Of a stretch of DNA of 64,000 nt, positions 46,640 to 55,882 are shown piece after piece. Made by a program: the position numbers and the translations under genes. This DNA comes from Pseudomonas sp. PSKL.D1. GTDB taxonomy: Bacteria; Pseudomonadota; Gammaproteobacteria; Pseudomonadales; Pseudomonadaceae. The notes beneath the pieces were generated by a model. It made no database searches and was not told the DNA's origin. It saw only the letters and a list, made by a program, of their open reading frames with translations. How positions within the stretch are numbered: position 1 is the first letter of the stretch; each line of letters begins with the position of its first letter. The stretch lies in contig NZ_CP118607.1 in NCBI RefSeq assembly GCF_028898945.1, positions 5,380,001-5,444,000 on the forward strand, given 5' to 3'.

Positions 46640-47527
46640 ATGCACGCCGCAAACCCGCGCCGCGGGTACATTCTTGGCCTTACCGCCTACATCATCTGGG
46701 GCTTGTTCCCGCTGTATTTCAAAGCCATCCAGAGCATCCCGGCGGTGGAAATCATCGTCCACCGGGTGCTTTGGTCTGCCCTGTTCGGCTCGCTGTTGCT
46801 GTTGGTGTGGAAACACCCTGGCTGGTGGCGCGAGCTGCGTGAAAACCCTCAGCGCCTGGCCATTCTTGCCCTGAGTGGCGCACTGATTGCCTTCAACTGG
46901 CTGACCTATGTGTGGGCAGTGAACAACGGCCGCATGCTCGAAGCCAGCCTGGGTTATTACATCAACCCGCTGGTAAACGTATTGCTCGGCATGCTGCTGC
47001 TGGGAGAGCGCCTGCGGCGCCTGCAATGGCTGGCCGTGGGGCTGGCCGCGCTGGGCGTGGCGCAGCAGGTGTGGCAAGCCGGCAGCTTGCCTTGGGTATC
47101 GCTGGCGCTGGCGTTGAGCTTTGGTTTTTACGGCCTGATTCGTAAAAAGGCGCCGGTCGCAGCGCTGCCTGGCCTAGTGGTGGAAACCTGGATGCTGGTG
47201 CCGCTGGCCGCGGGCTGGCTGCTGCTCAACCCCACCGCCATGAGCGCACAGGGCGCCTTCTATACCAGCAGCGAGGCGCTCTGGTTGATGGCGGCAGGGC
47301 CGGTGACGCTGGTGCCGTTGGTATGCTTCAACGCCGCTGCGCGCCACCTGCCCTACACCACGCTGGGGTTCTTGCAGTACCTGGCGCCTACCTTGGTGTT
47401 GTTACAGGCGGTGTTGTTGTTTGATGAGCACTTGTCGCTGAGTAGCCTGGTGGCGTTCATGTGCATTTGGGCGGGGTTGGCGCTGTACAGCGTCGATGCT
47501 TGGCTGAGCCTGCGCAAACGCGCCTGA
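46640..47527 (+). CDS. rarD: RarD-type EamA transporter
   Basis: The 295-residue inner-membrane protein starts MHAANPRRGYILGLTAYIIW and shows about ten hydrophobic helices arranged as two EamA repeats. YVWAVNNGRMLEASLGYYIN is characteristic of RarD. Substrates are unknown; the name comes from chloramphenicol sensitivity work. AAGGA precedes the start. It converges on the GcvR-like gene across a palindromic hairpin. Confidence 0.92.
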   Translation: MHAANPRRGYILGLTAYIIWGLFPLYFKAIQSIPAVEIIVHRVLWSALFGSLLLLVWKHPGWWRELRENPQRLAILALSGALIAFNWLTYVWAVNNGRMLEASLGYYINPLVNVLLGMLLLGERLRRLQWLAVGLAALGVAQQVWQAGSLPWVSLALALSFGFYGLIRKKAPVAALPGLVVETWMLVPLAAGWLLLNPTAMSAQGAFYTSSEALWLMAAGPVTLVPLVCFNAAARHLPYTTLGFLQYLAPTLVLLQAVLLFDEHLSLSSLVAFMCIWAGLALYSVDAWLSLRKRA

Positions 47528-47547
47528 TCAAAAAACAATCAACACCT

Positions 47548-47574
47548 TGCAGGCCACGCCGTTTGTGGCCTGCA
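47548..47574. terminator. Bidirectional hairpin between convergent rarD and the ACT-domain gene
   Basis: TGCAGGCCAC-GCCGTTT-GTGGCCTGCA is a perfect 10-bp stem beginning 20 bases after the rarD stop. It lacks a U-run on either side, so it may block rather than terminate by itself. Confidence 0.6.
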
Positions 47575-47638
47575 GCATGATCTCCAAAGGTTATCCACAG
47601 GGCCTTCCCCGTTAAATCGGGATAACCCTAAAAGTTGC

Positions 47639-48157
47639 TCAATCCTCTGGTCGCAGCTTCAGTTCCACCATCAAGTCATCCGCCAGGCTTTCCAGCTTGC
47701 GCTGCAAGTCGTCCAGCGACAGCGTCAACGGCAACGCCAGCAGGGCATCGGCAACGAAGAGCGGCTCGCTGCTCATCGGCGCCGGGCGTACCTCCGTGGT
47801 GAACCGCTCCAGGTTCACCCCCTGCTCTGCCAGCAACCGGGTAATGTCCCGCACAATCCCTGGCCGGTCATTACCGACCAGCTCCATTGCAATCGGCTTC
47901 CAGGTGCACGAAGGTTCGATACCGCTTTCCGCGATCAGCACGCGAATGTCATGCTTTGAAAGTTTCTCTAAAGCCTTCACCAGATCTTCGTAATTCTCTG
48001 CCGGCACCGCCACCCGCAAGATCCCGGCAAACTGCCCGGCCATGCGCGACATGCGGCTCTCCAGCCAGTTACCGTTATGGTCGGCAATGCACTGGGCAAT
48101 GCGCTCGACCTGGCCGGCCTTGTCAGGCGCAATCACAGTGAGTACAAGATGATCCAC
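47639..48157 (-). CDS. GcvR-like protein with two ACT domains
   Basis: The 172-residue protein starts MDHLVLTVIAPDKAGQVERI and consists of two ACT repeats (about 3-80 and 90-165, the second with ELVGNDRPGIVRDITRLLAEQGV). It resembles the glycine cleavage system repressor GcvR, which modulates GcvA by binding glycine. The start is GTG 48157-48155 with GAGGA upstream. It is divergent from glcB, which consumes glyoxylate, a metabolite linked to glycine. Confidence 0.85.
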   Translation of the reverse strand: MDHLVLTVIAPDKAGQVERIAQCIADHNGNWLESRMSRMAGQFAGILRVAVPAENYEDLVKALEKLSKHDIRVLIAESGIEPSCTWKPIAMELVGNDRPGIVRDITRLLAEQGVNLERFTTEVRPAPMSSEPLFVADALLALPLTLSLDDLQRKLESLADDLMVELKLRPED

Positions 48158-48612
48158 AGGGTTTTCCTCTGTGCCGAGCCGCGCCAGGCGGCATGAATGC
48201 GGGGCGTCGCATCAGTATAGGCAAGGCGCGGCAACCTGCCGCAGGGCAATCCGCGCAATTAATCGTGTACTGTTTCAAGATTTATCTGGAACAATCCACC
48301 AGTTTTTTGCGAACATACTGTCTCCCAGCGTGACCCCAAGCGACCACACGGTCGCAGAGCGACGCTTTTAGTCTGATGTTCACCTGCCTGCTGCTTCATG
48401 TAGTATGCGTCGACGCGGACTACAAAACGTCGTTTCGATGTCTGCCAAGGCGCCTGTGAAAATACGCCAACCGCCCGCCAGCCCGTCTGGCGAGCCGCAC
48501 CCAGCCGCGCTCGTAGCCACGAGGGCAAGCACTGGTGCCGTGTTTAGAGAAGCGCTACAGGCTTAATAAAGAAGAGCGAAAGCGAAATAGCTGAGCAGAG
48601 GTGAGGCAAGCA
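48158..48612 (+). promoter_or_regulatory. Long upstream region of glcB
   Basis: No gene is visible in these 455 bases. A possible promoter is TTCACC (48379-48384), 16 bp and TAGTAT (48401-48406), which would leave a leader of about 200 nt. The leader holds two hairpins: CGCCAG-CCCGT-CTGGCG (48476-48492) and CTCGT-AGCC-ACGAG (about 48510-48523). An AG-rich ribosome binding region precedes ATG 48613. No known riboswitch was recognised. Confidence 0.45.
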
Positions 48613-50790
48613 ATGACTGGATACGTTCAAGTCGGTGGCCTTCAGGTCGCCAAGGTCCTGTTCGACTTCGTCAACAACGAAGCCATTCCGGGGACCGGCA
48701 TCGTCGCCGAGCAGTTCTGGGCGGGTGCCGAGAAGATCATCAATGACCTCGCTCCCAAGAACAAAGCCCTGCTCGCCAAGCGCGACGAGCTGCAGGCCAA
48801 GATCGACGCCTGGCACCAGGCACGCAAAGGCCAGGCCCACGACGCCGTAGCCTACAAGAGCTTCCTCCAGGAAATCGGCTACCTGTTGCCACAAGCCGAC
48901 GATTTCCAGGCCACCACCCAGAATGTGGACGAAGAAATCGCCCACATGGCCGGCCCACAGCTGGTCGTGCCGGTGATGAACGCACGCTTCGCCCTGAACG
49001 CCGCCAACGCCCGTTGGGGTTCGCTGTACGACGCCCTGTATGGCACCGATGCCATCAGTGATGAAGGTGGCGCCGAGAAAGGTCAAGGCTACAACAAGCT
49101 TCGCGGCGACAAGGTTATCGCCTTCGCCCGCGCCTTCCTCGACGAAGCTGCGCCATTGGCGGCCGGTTCCCACGTCGACTCTACCGCTTACCGCATCGAA
49201 GGCGGCAAGCTGGTCGTTTCGCTCAAAGGCGGCAGCAACAGCGGCCTGCGTGACGACGCGCAACTGATCGGCTTCCACGGCGATGCCGCTGCGCCAACCG
49301 CCGTGTTGCTCAAGCACAACGGCCTGCACTTCGAAATCCAGGTCGATGCCAGCACCCCGGTCGGTAGCACTGATGCAGCCGGCGTGAAAGACATCCTGAT
49401 GGAATCGGCCCTGACCACCATCATGGACTGCGAAGACTCTGTCGCCGCTGTCGACGCTGACGACAAGGTCATCGTCTACCGCAACTGGCTGGGCCTGATG
49501 AAAGGCGACCTGGCCGAAAGCGTGAGCAAAGGCGGTAAAACCTTCACCCGCACCATGAACCCGGACCGCGAGTACGCCGCACCTAACGGTGGCAGCGTAA
49601 CCCTGCACGGCCGTTCGCTGCTGTTCGTGCGCAACGTTGGCCATTTGATGACCAACCCGGCGATTCTCGATGCCCAAGGCAACGAAATCCCTGAAGGTAT
49701 CCAGGACGGCCTGTTCACCAACCTCGTCGCCCTGCACAACCTTAAAGGCAACACCAGCCGCAAGAACACCCGCACTGGCAGCGTTTACATCGTCAAGCCG
49801 AAGATGCACGGCCCTGAAGAAGTGGCGTTCGCCGCCGAGATCTTCAGCCGCGTCGAAGACCTGCTGGGTATGGCACGCAACACCGTCAAAGTCGGGATCA
49901 TGGACGAGGAACGCCGCACCACGGTCAACCTCAAGTCCTGCATCAAAGCCGCCGCCGAGCGCGTGGTGTTCATCAACACCGGTTTCCTCGACCGCACCGG
50001 TGACGAAATCCACACCTCCATGGAAGCCGGCGCCGTCGTGCGCAAAGGCGCCATGAAGAACGAGAAGTGGATTGGCGCCTACGAAAACAACAACGTCGAC
50101 GTGGGCCTGGCCACTGGCCTGCAAGGCCGTGCGCAGATCGGCAAAGGCATGTGGGCCATGCCGGACCTGATGGCCGCCATGCTCGAGCAGAAAATCGCTC
50201 ACCCGCTGGCTGGTGCCAATACCGCCTGGGTTCCGTCGCCGACTGCTGCAACGCTGCATGCCCTGCACTACCACAAGGTCGATGTACAGGCCCGTCAGCG
50301 TGAGCTGGCGTCCCGCACCCCGGCGTCGGTTGACGACATTCTGACCATCCCGCTGGCCGCCGATACCAACTGGTCGGCTGATGAAATCCGCAACGAACTG
50401 GACAACAATGCCCAAGGCATTCTTGGCTACGTCGTGCGCTGGATCGACCAGGGCGTGGGTTGCTCGAAGGTGCCGGACATCAACGACGTCGGCCTGATGG
50501 AAGACCGCGCCACCCTGCGCATTTCGGCCCAGTTGCTGGCCAACTGGCTGCGCCATGGCGTGGTCAGCGAGGCGCAGGTGCTGGAAAGCCTCAAGCGCAT
50601 GGCCGCGGTGGTCGACAAGCAGAACGCTGGCGATGCCTTGTATCGCCCAATGGCACCGAACTTCGACGATAACGTCGCGTTCCAGGCGGCCATCGAACTG
50701 GTGATTGAGGGTGCCAAGCAGCCGAACGGGTATACCGAGCCGGTTCTGCACCGCCGTCGTCGCGAGTTCAAGGCGCGTAACGGGCTGTAA
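48613..50790 (+). CDS. glcB: Malate synthase G
   Basis: GlcB condenses glyoxylate and acetyl-CoA to malate. The 725-residue length is standard for isoform G. Characteristic blocks are [31 protein letters not shown] [20 protein letters not shown] and [20 protein letters not shown] chose ATG 48613 ([11 protein letters not shown]); the earlier in-frame codon at 48601 adds four residues. No glcDEF genes adjoin it, so it is a monocistronic locus ending in a perfect REP hairpin. Confidence 0.97.
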   Translation: MTGYVQVGGLQVAKVLFDFVNNEAIPGTGIVAEQFWAGAEKIINDLAPKNKALLAKRDELQAKIDAWHQARKGQAHDAVAYKSFLQEIGYLLPQADDFQATTQNVDEEIAHMAGPQLVVPVMNARFALNAANARWGSLYDALYGTDAISDEGGAEKGQGYNKLRGDKVIAFARAFLDEAAPLAAGSHVDSTAYRIEGGKLVVSLKGGSNSGLRDDAQLIGFHGDAAAPTAVLLKHNGLHFEIQVDASTPVGSTDAAGVKDILMESALTTIMDCEDSVAAVDADDKVIVYRNWLGLMKGDLAESVSKGGKTFTRTMNPDREYAAPNGGSVTLHGRSLLFVRNVGHLMTNPAILDAQGNEIPEGIQDGLFTNLVALHNLKGNTSRKNTRTGSVYIVKPKMHGPEEVAFAAEIFSRVEDLLGMARNTVKVGIMDEERRTTVNLKSCIKAAAERVVFINTGFLDRTGDEIHTSMEAGAVVRKGAMKNEKWIGAYENNNVDVGLATGLQGRAQIGKGMWAMPDLMAAMLEQKIAHPLAGANTAWVPSPTAATLHALHYHKVDVQARQRELASRTPASVDDILTIPLAADTNWSADEIRNELDNNAQGILGYVVRWIDQGVGCSKVPDINDVGLMEDRATLRISAQLLANWLRHGVVSEAQVLESLKRMAAVVDKQNAGDALYRPMAPNFDDNVAFQAAIELVIEGAKQPNGYTEPVLHRRRREFKARNGL

Positions 50791-50796
50791 GGCCCC

Positions 50797-50853
50797 TTCG
50801 CGGATAAATCCGCTCCTACAGGTACAACCTGTAGGAGCGGATTTATCCGCGAA
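50797..50853. repeat. Perfect 27-bp inverted repeat (REP pair) after glcB
   Basis: TTCGCGGATAAATCCGCTCC-TACAGGT is mirrored exactly by the following 27 bases across a 3-bp loop (ACA). It starts six bases after the glcB stop and lies between the convergent glcB and response-regulator genes, where it could serve both as terminator. Confidence 0.9.
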
Positions 50854-50866
50854 TGCCTCCACACAA

Positions 50867-51316
50867 TCACTCGATCCGTAACTCTCTCTTCACCAACCCC
50901 AGCAACTCCTCCAAATCCACCGGTTTCAACAAGAAATCCACCACCCCCAGGTGCATCACGTCCACCGCCTCTCTCGCCTTCACATCGTTGTCGCCCGACA
51001 CCACGATGATCGACAACGCAGCCCGCTCCGACTCCCGGATCTGCCGGATCAGATCCATGCCGTCCTCGGGTTTCATGCGCAGGTCGGTAATCAACAACGC
51101 AATACGTGGTTCGTAGTGGAGTTTGAACATGGCATCCTGCGCACCGTCAGCAGTCATGCATTCGATGCCCCTGCTCTTCAGATACCACTTGAGCGCGTCC
51201 CTGTTCACCGGGTTGTCATCAACGACCAGAACCATCGGCCGAGGCGAAACGGGGGCACTCAAATTAGCCAAGGCCTTACGCTCGGCGTCACTCAGGATGT
51301 CGTCATGCTCAACCAT
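50867..51316 (-). CDS. Stand-alone receiver-domain response regulator
   Basis: The 149-residue protein has about 25 N-terminal residues and a CheY-like receiver domain. Asp78 is the likely phosphorylation site (LLITDLRMKPEDG), with the acidic pair in VLVVDDNPVNRD and Lys in FLLKPVDLEELL. There is no output domain and no adjacent histidine kinase. It is divergent from the cNMP/CBS nucleotidyltransferase gene, with which it may share regulation or function. Confidence 0.9.
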   Translation of the reverse strand: MVEHDDILSDAERKALANLSAPVSPRPMVLVVDDNPVNRDALKWYLKSRGIECMTADGAQDAMFKLHYEPRIALLITDLRMKPEDGMDLIRQIRESERAALSIIVVSGDNDVKAREAVDVMHLGVVDFLLKPVDLEELLGLVKRELRIE

Positions 51317-51456
51317 GGCCGTCTCGTCAGAAATTAGTATTCACCCGTAGGACCACACCTTGTGACGTTGTTCACACCACCCTCATAGACTTACGTCCAA
51401 TGGGCACCGCACGGTCTCCAGCCGACCATGGGGGCCGAGAACAACAAGGCCGGCAC

Positions 51457-51476
51457 CTATATATAGATATATATAG
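51457..51476. promoter_or_regulatory. AT-only tract CTATATATAGATATATATAG
   Basis: A 20-bp alternating TA tract, symmetrical around CTATATATAG repeats, ends 27 bases before the start of the cNMP/CBS gene. It could supply an easily melted -10 region or a protein binding site. It is strikingly unlike its GC-rich surroundings. Confidence 0.45.
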
Positions 51477-51502
51477 TTCGGCGTAGCGATACGGTCAGTT
51501 TC

Positions 51503-53440
51503 ATGAGCAAAAAGGACGCCTACAACCAGGTGGGCAGAACCGCCGTTCTGCAGAACATTCAGGGTACCCTGCAATTTCTGCAGCGCTTCCCGCCGTTCAA
51601 TCAGATGGAGCACAGCCACCTGGCGTACCTGGTGGAGCAGTGCCAGCTGCGGTTTTATGCCAGTGGCGAGAGCATCATCAAGCCAACCGACGGCCCCGCC
51701 GAGCACTTTTACATCGTCAAGCAGGGCCGTGTGGTCGGTGAGCGCCAGCATCTGGTCAAACCGGGTGTGGAAACCACCTTCGAGATCGCCACGGGTGAAT
51801 GCTTCCCGCTGGCTGCGCTGCTTGGCGAACGCGCCACCCGTACCGAACACCTGGCCGGTGAAGACACCTTTTGCCTGCAACTGAACAAATCCGCTTTCAT
51901 CCGCGTGTTTTCAATGTCCGATGTGTTTCGGGATTTTGCCCTGCGCGGGGTCAGCAGCCTGTTGGACCAAGTCAATCAACAGGTGCGTCAGCGGGCAGTG
52001 GAAACACTGGGTACCCAATACTCGTTAAACACGCCACTGGGCGAGTTGGCCATGCGCCATCCGGTGACCTGCACGCCGGAGACATCACTGCGTGAAGCTG
52101 TGCGCCTGATGCATGAGCAGCAGGTTGGCAGCATTGTCGTGGTCGACCCGCAGCGCTTCCCGGTAGGCATTTTCACCTTGCGTGACCTGCGCCAGGTGGT
52201 AGCCGCAGCCGATGCAGACCTTGGTGCTTGTATCGAACACCACATGACCACCCGCCCGTTCTACCTGAGCCCGCAAGCCAGCGCCTTCGATGCGGCCATG
52301 GCCATGACCGAGCGGCACATTGCCCACGTGTGCCTGGTGGACAACCAGCGCTTGTGCGGCGTGGTGTCAGAGCGCGACCTGTTTTCCCTGCAGCGGGTCG
52401 ACCTTGTGCACCTGGCGCGCACCATCCGCCATGCGCCGCGCCTGGACTCGCTGGTATCGCTACGTGGCGAGATCGGGCAACTGGTCGAGCGCATGCTCGC
52501 CCACGGCGCATCCTCGACGCAGATCACCCAGATCATCACCCTGCTCAACGACCATACCGTGTGCCGCGTGATCGAACTGGTGTTGGCCGAGCGGGGTGAC
52601 CCTGGCGTGCCGTTCAGCTGGCTGTGCTTTGGCAGTGAAGGGCGCCGCGAGCAGACGCTGCACACCGACCAGGACAACGGCATCCTGTTCGAAGCAGCCA
52701 ACAGCACCGAGGCCGAAGCCATCCGCGCCCGCCTGCTGCCGCTGGCCCAGCACATCAACCAGTGCCTGGCCCAGTGCGGCTTTACCCTGTGCAAAGGCAA
52801 CGTGATGGCCGGCAACCCGCAGTTGTGCCTGTCCCGCACGGAGTGGGCGTTGCGTTTTGCCGGTTTCATTCGCGAGGCCAGCCCGGAAAACCTGCTGGGT
52901 TCAAGCATCTACTTTGACCTGCGCGTCGTCTGGGGTGATGAGGCAGGCTGTGAGCAACTGCGCCAGCGTATGCTCGAGCAGGTGGCAGACAACCGCATCT
53001 TCCAACGCATGATGGCCGACAACGCTCTGCGGCAACGGCCACCGGTTGGGCGCCTGCGCGAATTCGTGCTGACGCGCCAGGGCAACGATAAAGCGGCCAC
53101 CCTTGATCTGAAGGTTCAGGGGCTAACCCCATTCGTGGACGGTGCGCGCATATTGGCGCTGGCCAACGGCATAGGCGCATGCAACACCCTGGAGCGCCTG
53201 CGCCAACTGGTGGCCAAGGGCGTGATCGACACGCTCGATGGTGCGGCGTACGAGGAGGCTTACCACTTCATTCAACAAACCCGCATGCAACAGCACCAGC
53301 GGCAAACGCGCGACAACCTGCCCTACTCCAACCGCCTCGACCCGGACAGCCTCAACCACCTGGACCGCCGTATCCTGCGTGAATCGCTGCGCCAGGCCCA
53401 GCGCCTGCAAAGCAGCCTGGCCCTGCGGTATCAACTATGA
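51503..53440 (+). CDS. cNMP-binding, CBS-pair and DUF294 nucleotidyltransferase protein
   Basis: The 645-residue protein has an N-terminal cyclic-nucleotide-binding-like domain (about 20-140), two CBS motifs (about 170-290, including MRHPVTCTPETSLREAVRLM and MTTRPFYLSP), a DUF294 nucleotidyltransferase core with FGSEGRREQTLHTDQDNGIL (about residue 373-392) and a DUF294 C-terminal helical domain. The GSxGR and DxD elements look intact, so it could modify a protein or nucleotide like GlnD-type enzymes. CBS and cNMP modules suggest control by adenine nucleotides. No strong ribosome binding site precedes ATG 51503. It overlaps the exonuclease gene by four bases. Confidence 0.88.
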   Translation: MSKKDAYNQVGRTAVLQNIQGTLQFLQRFPPFNQMEHSHLAYLVEQCQLRFYASGESIIKPTDGPAEHFYIVKQGRVVGERQHLVKPGVETTFEIATGECFPLAALLGERATRTEHLAGEDTFCLQLNKSAFIRVFSMSDVFRDFALRGVSSLLDQVNQQVRQRAVETLGTQYSLNTPLGELAMRHPVTCTPETSLREAVRLMHEQQVGSIVVVDPQRFPVGIFTLRDLRQVVAAADADLGACIEHHMTTRPFYLSPQASAFDAAMAMTERHIAHVCLVDNQRLCGVVSERDLFSLQRVDLVHLARTIRHAPRLDSLVSLRGEIGQLVERMLAHGASSTQITQIITLLNDHTVCRVIELVLAERGDPGVPFSWLCFGSEGRREQTLHTDQDNGILFEAANSTEAEAIRARLLPLAQHINQCLAQCGFTLCKGNVMAGNPQLCLSRTEWALRFAGFIREASPENLLGSSIYFDLRVVWGDEAGCEQLRQRMLEQVADNRIFQRMMADNALRQRPPVGRLREFVLTRQGNDKAATLDLKVQGLTPFVDGARILALANGIGACNTLERLRQLVAKGVIDTLDGAAYEEAYHFIQQTRMQQHQRQTRDNLPYSNRLDPDSLNHLDRRILRESLRQAQRLQSSLALRYQL

Positions 53441-54147
53441 GCCTGTTCACTTGGCTGCGCCCGGCGGCCCCATTGCTGGACGATAGCCTGCGCCATCGCC
53501 TGGCCGGCATGGCCAAGGCCAAGCCGCTGGGTGTGTGTGCCTTGCGCGAACAGCGCTGGGTGGTACTCGACCTGGAAACCAGCGGCCTGAACGCCAGCCG
53601 CGATCAGGTGCTATCCATTGGCGCGGTGGCGATCGAAGATGGTGCCATCGACTTTTCCCAGCAGTTCGAACGCACCTTGCGTCGCCCACTGCACAAGACC
53701 AATGCCAGCGTACTGATTCATGGGCTGGGCCCCAGTGCACTGGCTGCCGGCAGCGACCCGACCGAGGCGCTGCTCGACCTGCTCGACTTCATCGGGGACA
53801 GCCCGCTACTGGCCTTCCACGCTGCGTTTGACCAGCGCATGCTGGGCCGAACCCTTAAAGAAAGCCTGGGCTACCGCCTGCTGCACCCGTTCCTTGACGT
53901 GGCCGAACTGGCACCGATGCTCAACCCTGATACGGTGCTGCGCGAAGCGGGCCTGGACGACTGGGTGGCGCGTTTCGGCCTGCAAGTGGACGAACGCCAC
54001 CACGCCAGTGCCGATGCCTTGGTTACAGCTGAGCTGGCACTGATCCTGTTCAGCCAGGCCCGTCGCCAGCAACTGGACAGCCCCTTGCAACTGGAGCAAC
54101 GGCTACGCGGCTGGCGGCGCCGCAATGCCCACAACCACGGCCTCTAA
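53437..54147 (+). CDS. DEDDh 3'-5' exonuclease (DnaQ-like)
   Basis: The 236-residue protein has Exo I VLDLETSGLNASRDQVLSIG (Asp-x-Glu), Exo II around LAFHAAFDQRMLG and Exo III HHASADALVTAEL (His-x4-Asp), making it a DEDDh nuclease like the proofreading domain of DNA polymerase III. Its ATG overlaps the stop of the cNMP/CBS/DUF294 gene, so the two are made together. This pair occurs in other Pseudomonas. Its substrate, DNA or RNA, is unknown. Confidence 0.9.
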   Translation: MSLFTWLRPAAPLLDDSLRHRLAGMAKAKPLGVCALREQRWVVLDLETSGLNASRDQVLSIGAVAIEDGAIDFSQQFERTLRRPLHKTNASVLIHGLGPSALAAGSDPTEALLDLLDFIGDSPLLAFHAAFDQRMLGRTLKESLGYRLLHPFLDVAELAPMLNPDTVLREAGLDDWVARFGLQVDERHHASADALVTAELALILFSQARRQQLDSPLQLEQRLRGWRRRNAHNHGL

Positions 54148-54223
54148 GGCTGAATTGGCCGCGCAACGATAATGGCATTCCGATAGGCGTCCATTGCGCC
54201 CCGCCCCCGTCCTCTGCAACAAT

Positions 54224-54242
54224 CGCGAATAATTATCGTTAG
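54224..54242. promoter_or_regulatory. Fur-box-like sequence upstream of the ECF sigma gene
   Basis: GCGAATAATTATCGTTAGT matches the 19-bp Fur consensus at about 12 positions by eye. It lies 30 bases before the likely sigma start, the expected place for an iron-repressed promoter. Confidence 0.55.
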
Positions 54243-54271
54243 TTAATGCATTGGTTCCGGGGGGACTCGGC

Positions 54272-54790
54272 TTGTCTTCTGCACAACGCCCACATGCCGA
54301 GTTGGTCGGTGCGCTGTATCGCGATCACCGCGGCTGGCTGCTTGCGTGGCTGCAACGCAGCATGGCCTGCCGCCAACGTGCCGAAGACCTGAGCCAGGAC
54401 ACCTTCGTGCGCCTGCTAGGCCGTGAACAACTGGACACTCCACGCGAACCCCGCGCGTTCCTGGCCGCCGTTGCCAAGGGGCTGATGTTCGACCATTTCC
54501 GCCGCGCCGCGCTGGAGCAAGCCTACCTGGCTGAGCTGGCCCGGATGCCGGAAGCCGAACAGCCCTCTCCCGAAATCCAGCATCTGATCCTCGAAGACCT
54601 CAAAGCCATCGACCGCCTGCTCGGCAAACTGTCGAGCAAAGCCCGCGCCGCTTTCCTGCACAACCGCCTGGACGGCATGGGCCATGCGGAAATTGCCGAG
54701 CGCCTGGGCGTTTCGGTGTCGCGGGTGCGCCAGTACATTGCCCAAGGCATGCGCCAATGCTACGTGGCCCTTTATGGCCAACCGACATGA
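54272..54790 (+). CDS. FecI-type extracytoplasmic function sigma factor (iron starvation)
   Basis: The 172-residue sigma factor contains region 2 (ELVGALYRDHRGWLLAWLQR, AEDLSQDTFVRLL) and region 4 (GHAEIAERLGVSVSRVRQYI). I chose TTG 54272 (MSSAQRPHAEL) with GGGGGA upstream; another TTG at 54251 is possible. No ATG is suitable. It overlaps the FecR-type gene by four bases and precedes the TonB receptor, the standard cell-surface signalling layout. A Fur-box-like sequence lies upstream. Confidence 0.9.
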   Translation: MSSAQRPHAELVGALYRDHRGWLLAWLQRSMACRQRAEDLSQDTFVRLLGREQLDTPREPRAFLAAVAKGLMFDHFRRAALEQAYLAELARMPEAEQPSPEIQHLILEDLKAIDRLLGKLSSKARAAFLHNRLDGMGHAEIAERLGVSVSRVRQYIAQGMRQCYVALYGQPT

Positions 54791-55743
54791 ACAACACGCC
54801 CGTTTCTGCTCAGGTGCTCGAAGACGCCATCGCCTGGAAGCTGAGCCTGGATGACAACAGCGGCACAGCCGACGAGCAAAACGCCTTCATGCGCTGGCAT
54901 GCCGCCAGCGAAGAACACGCCCGCGCCTGGCGCCAACTGAGCGTGCTCGACCAGCGCGTCAGTGCTGCCGCGGGGCCTGCGCGCCAAGCGCTGGTGCAAT
55001 CTCGGGTAAGCCTGCGCAGACGAATCGGCAAGGCTGGCAGCGGGCTGGCATGCATGCTCCTGCTGGGCTCGCTGCTGAATTGGGTCGGTGCTCCATCACT
55101 GTCGCCCAGCTACTGGCTGGCCGACCAACGCACAGCCACTGGCGAACTGCGAACCTTGCGCCTGGAAGACGGCACGCTGTTGAGCCTCAATACCCACACC
55201 GCCGTAGACATCGACTACGAAGGCGACCAACGCGTGCTGGTACTGCACCAAGGCGAAATTTCGGTGGAAACCGGCCACGAAGACCCGCGCCCGCTGCTGG
55301 TGCGCACCGACGATGGCCGCCTGCGCCCACTGGGCACGCGCTTCCTGGTACGCCGCGAGGCCCAGGGCACGCGCCTTGAAGTGTTGCAATCCTCTGTGGC
55401 CGCCATGCCGCTCAACAGCGGTGACGAGCAGGTACTGCGCGAAGGCCAGCAGGTGCTGATGAGTGCCAACGGGCTGAGCCGGGTCACGCCAGTGCCCGCC
55501 GGGGCCGATGCCTGGACCCGCGGCATGCTGGTGGTCGACAACGTACGCCTGGCCGATTTGCTGGCCACCTTGGGCAAGTACCGCAATGGGCATCTGGGTG
55601 TGGCGGATGAGATTGCCGACCTGCGCGTAACGGGCAGCTTCCCGCTGACCGATACCGACCTGGCACTGGCTTCGCTGGTACCGGCGCTACCGGTGAAAGT
55701 CGAGCAACACACGCCATGGTGGGTGACCGTCGTCCCCAGATAA
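54787..55743 (+). CDS. FecR-type anti-sigma factor / sigma regulator
   Basis: The 318-residue protein has an N-terminal DUF4880/FecR cytoplasmic part (DAIAWKLSLDDNSGTADEQNA), one membrane helix (about residues 84-103, near SGLACMLLLGSLLNWVG), and a periplasmic FecR domain followed by an STN-interacting part (LADLLATLGKYRNGHLGVAD). In the family, it receives the signal from the ligand-loaded receptor and releases or activates the sigma factor. It overlaps the sigma gene by four bases (ATGA). Confidence 0.93.
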   Translation: MNNTPVSAQVLEDAIAWKLSLDDNSGTADEQNAFMRWHAASEEHARAWRQLSVLDQRVSAAAGPARQALVQSRVSLRRRIGKAGSGLACMLLLGSLLNWVGAPSLSPSYWLADQRTATGELRTLRLEDGTLLSLNTHTAVDIDYEGDQRVLVLHQGEISVETGHEDPRPLLVRTDDGRLRPLGTRFLVRREAQGTRLEVLQSSVAAMPLNSGDEQVLREGQQVLMSANGLSRVTPVPAGADAWTRGMLVVDNVRLADLLATLGKYRNGHLGVADEIADLRVTGSFPLTDTDLALASLVPALPVKVEQHTPWWVTVVPR

Positions 55744-55773
55744 AACACCTGGGAGGTGCTGAGTTGCCTGTGC

Positions 55774-55792
55774 TGGCCCCTTCGCGGGGCCA
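55774..55792 (+). terminator. Hairpin between fecR-type gene and TonB receptor
   Basis: TGGCCCC-TTCGC-GGGGCCA forms a perfect 7-bp GC-rich stem 31 bases after the anti-sigma stop. It is followed by mixed A-rich sequence rather than Ts. It may separate the constitutive regulator transcript from a sigma-dependent receptor transcript. Confidence 0.55.
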
Positions 55793-55882
55793 ACCCTGAA
55801 AAAATTATCCATCCCCCCTGTCACTTTCCAAATCTCGCTCGGCAAGGAAGCAGTTAGCACTTATCCGTCGAGGAGCCGCTGC

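Noticed and set aside
48544..50862. A 772-codon open frame antisense to glcB
   Set aside because: It mirrors the codon structure of glcB, has no ribosome binding site or family features, and is a high-GC shadow.
55846..55869. GGAA-N16-CGTC as the FecI-type promoter of the TonB receptor
   Set aside because: Transcription would begin about seven bases before the receptor ATG, after its ribosome binding site, so it cannot be a working promoter.
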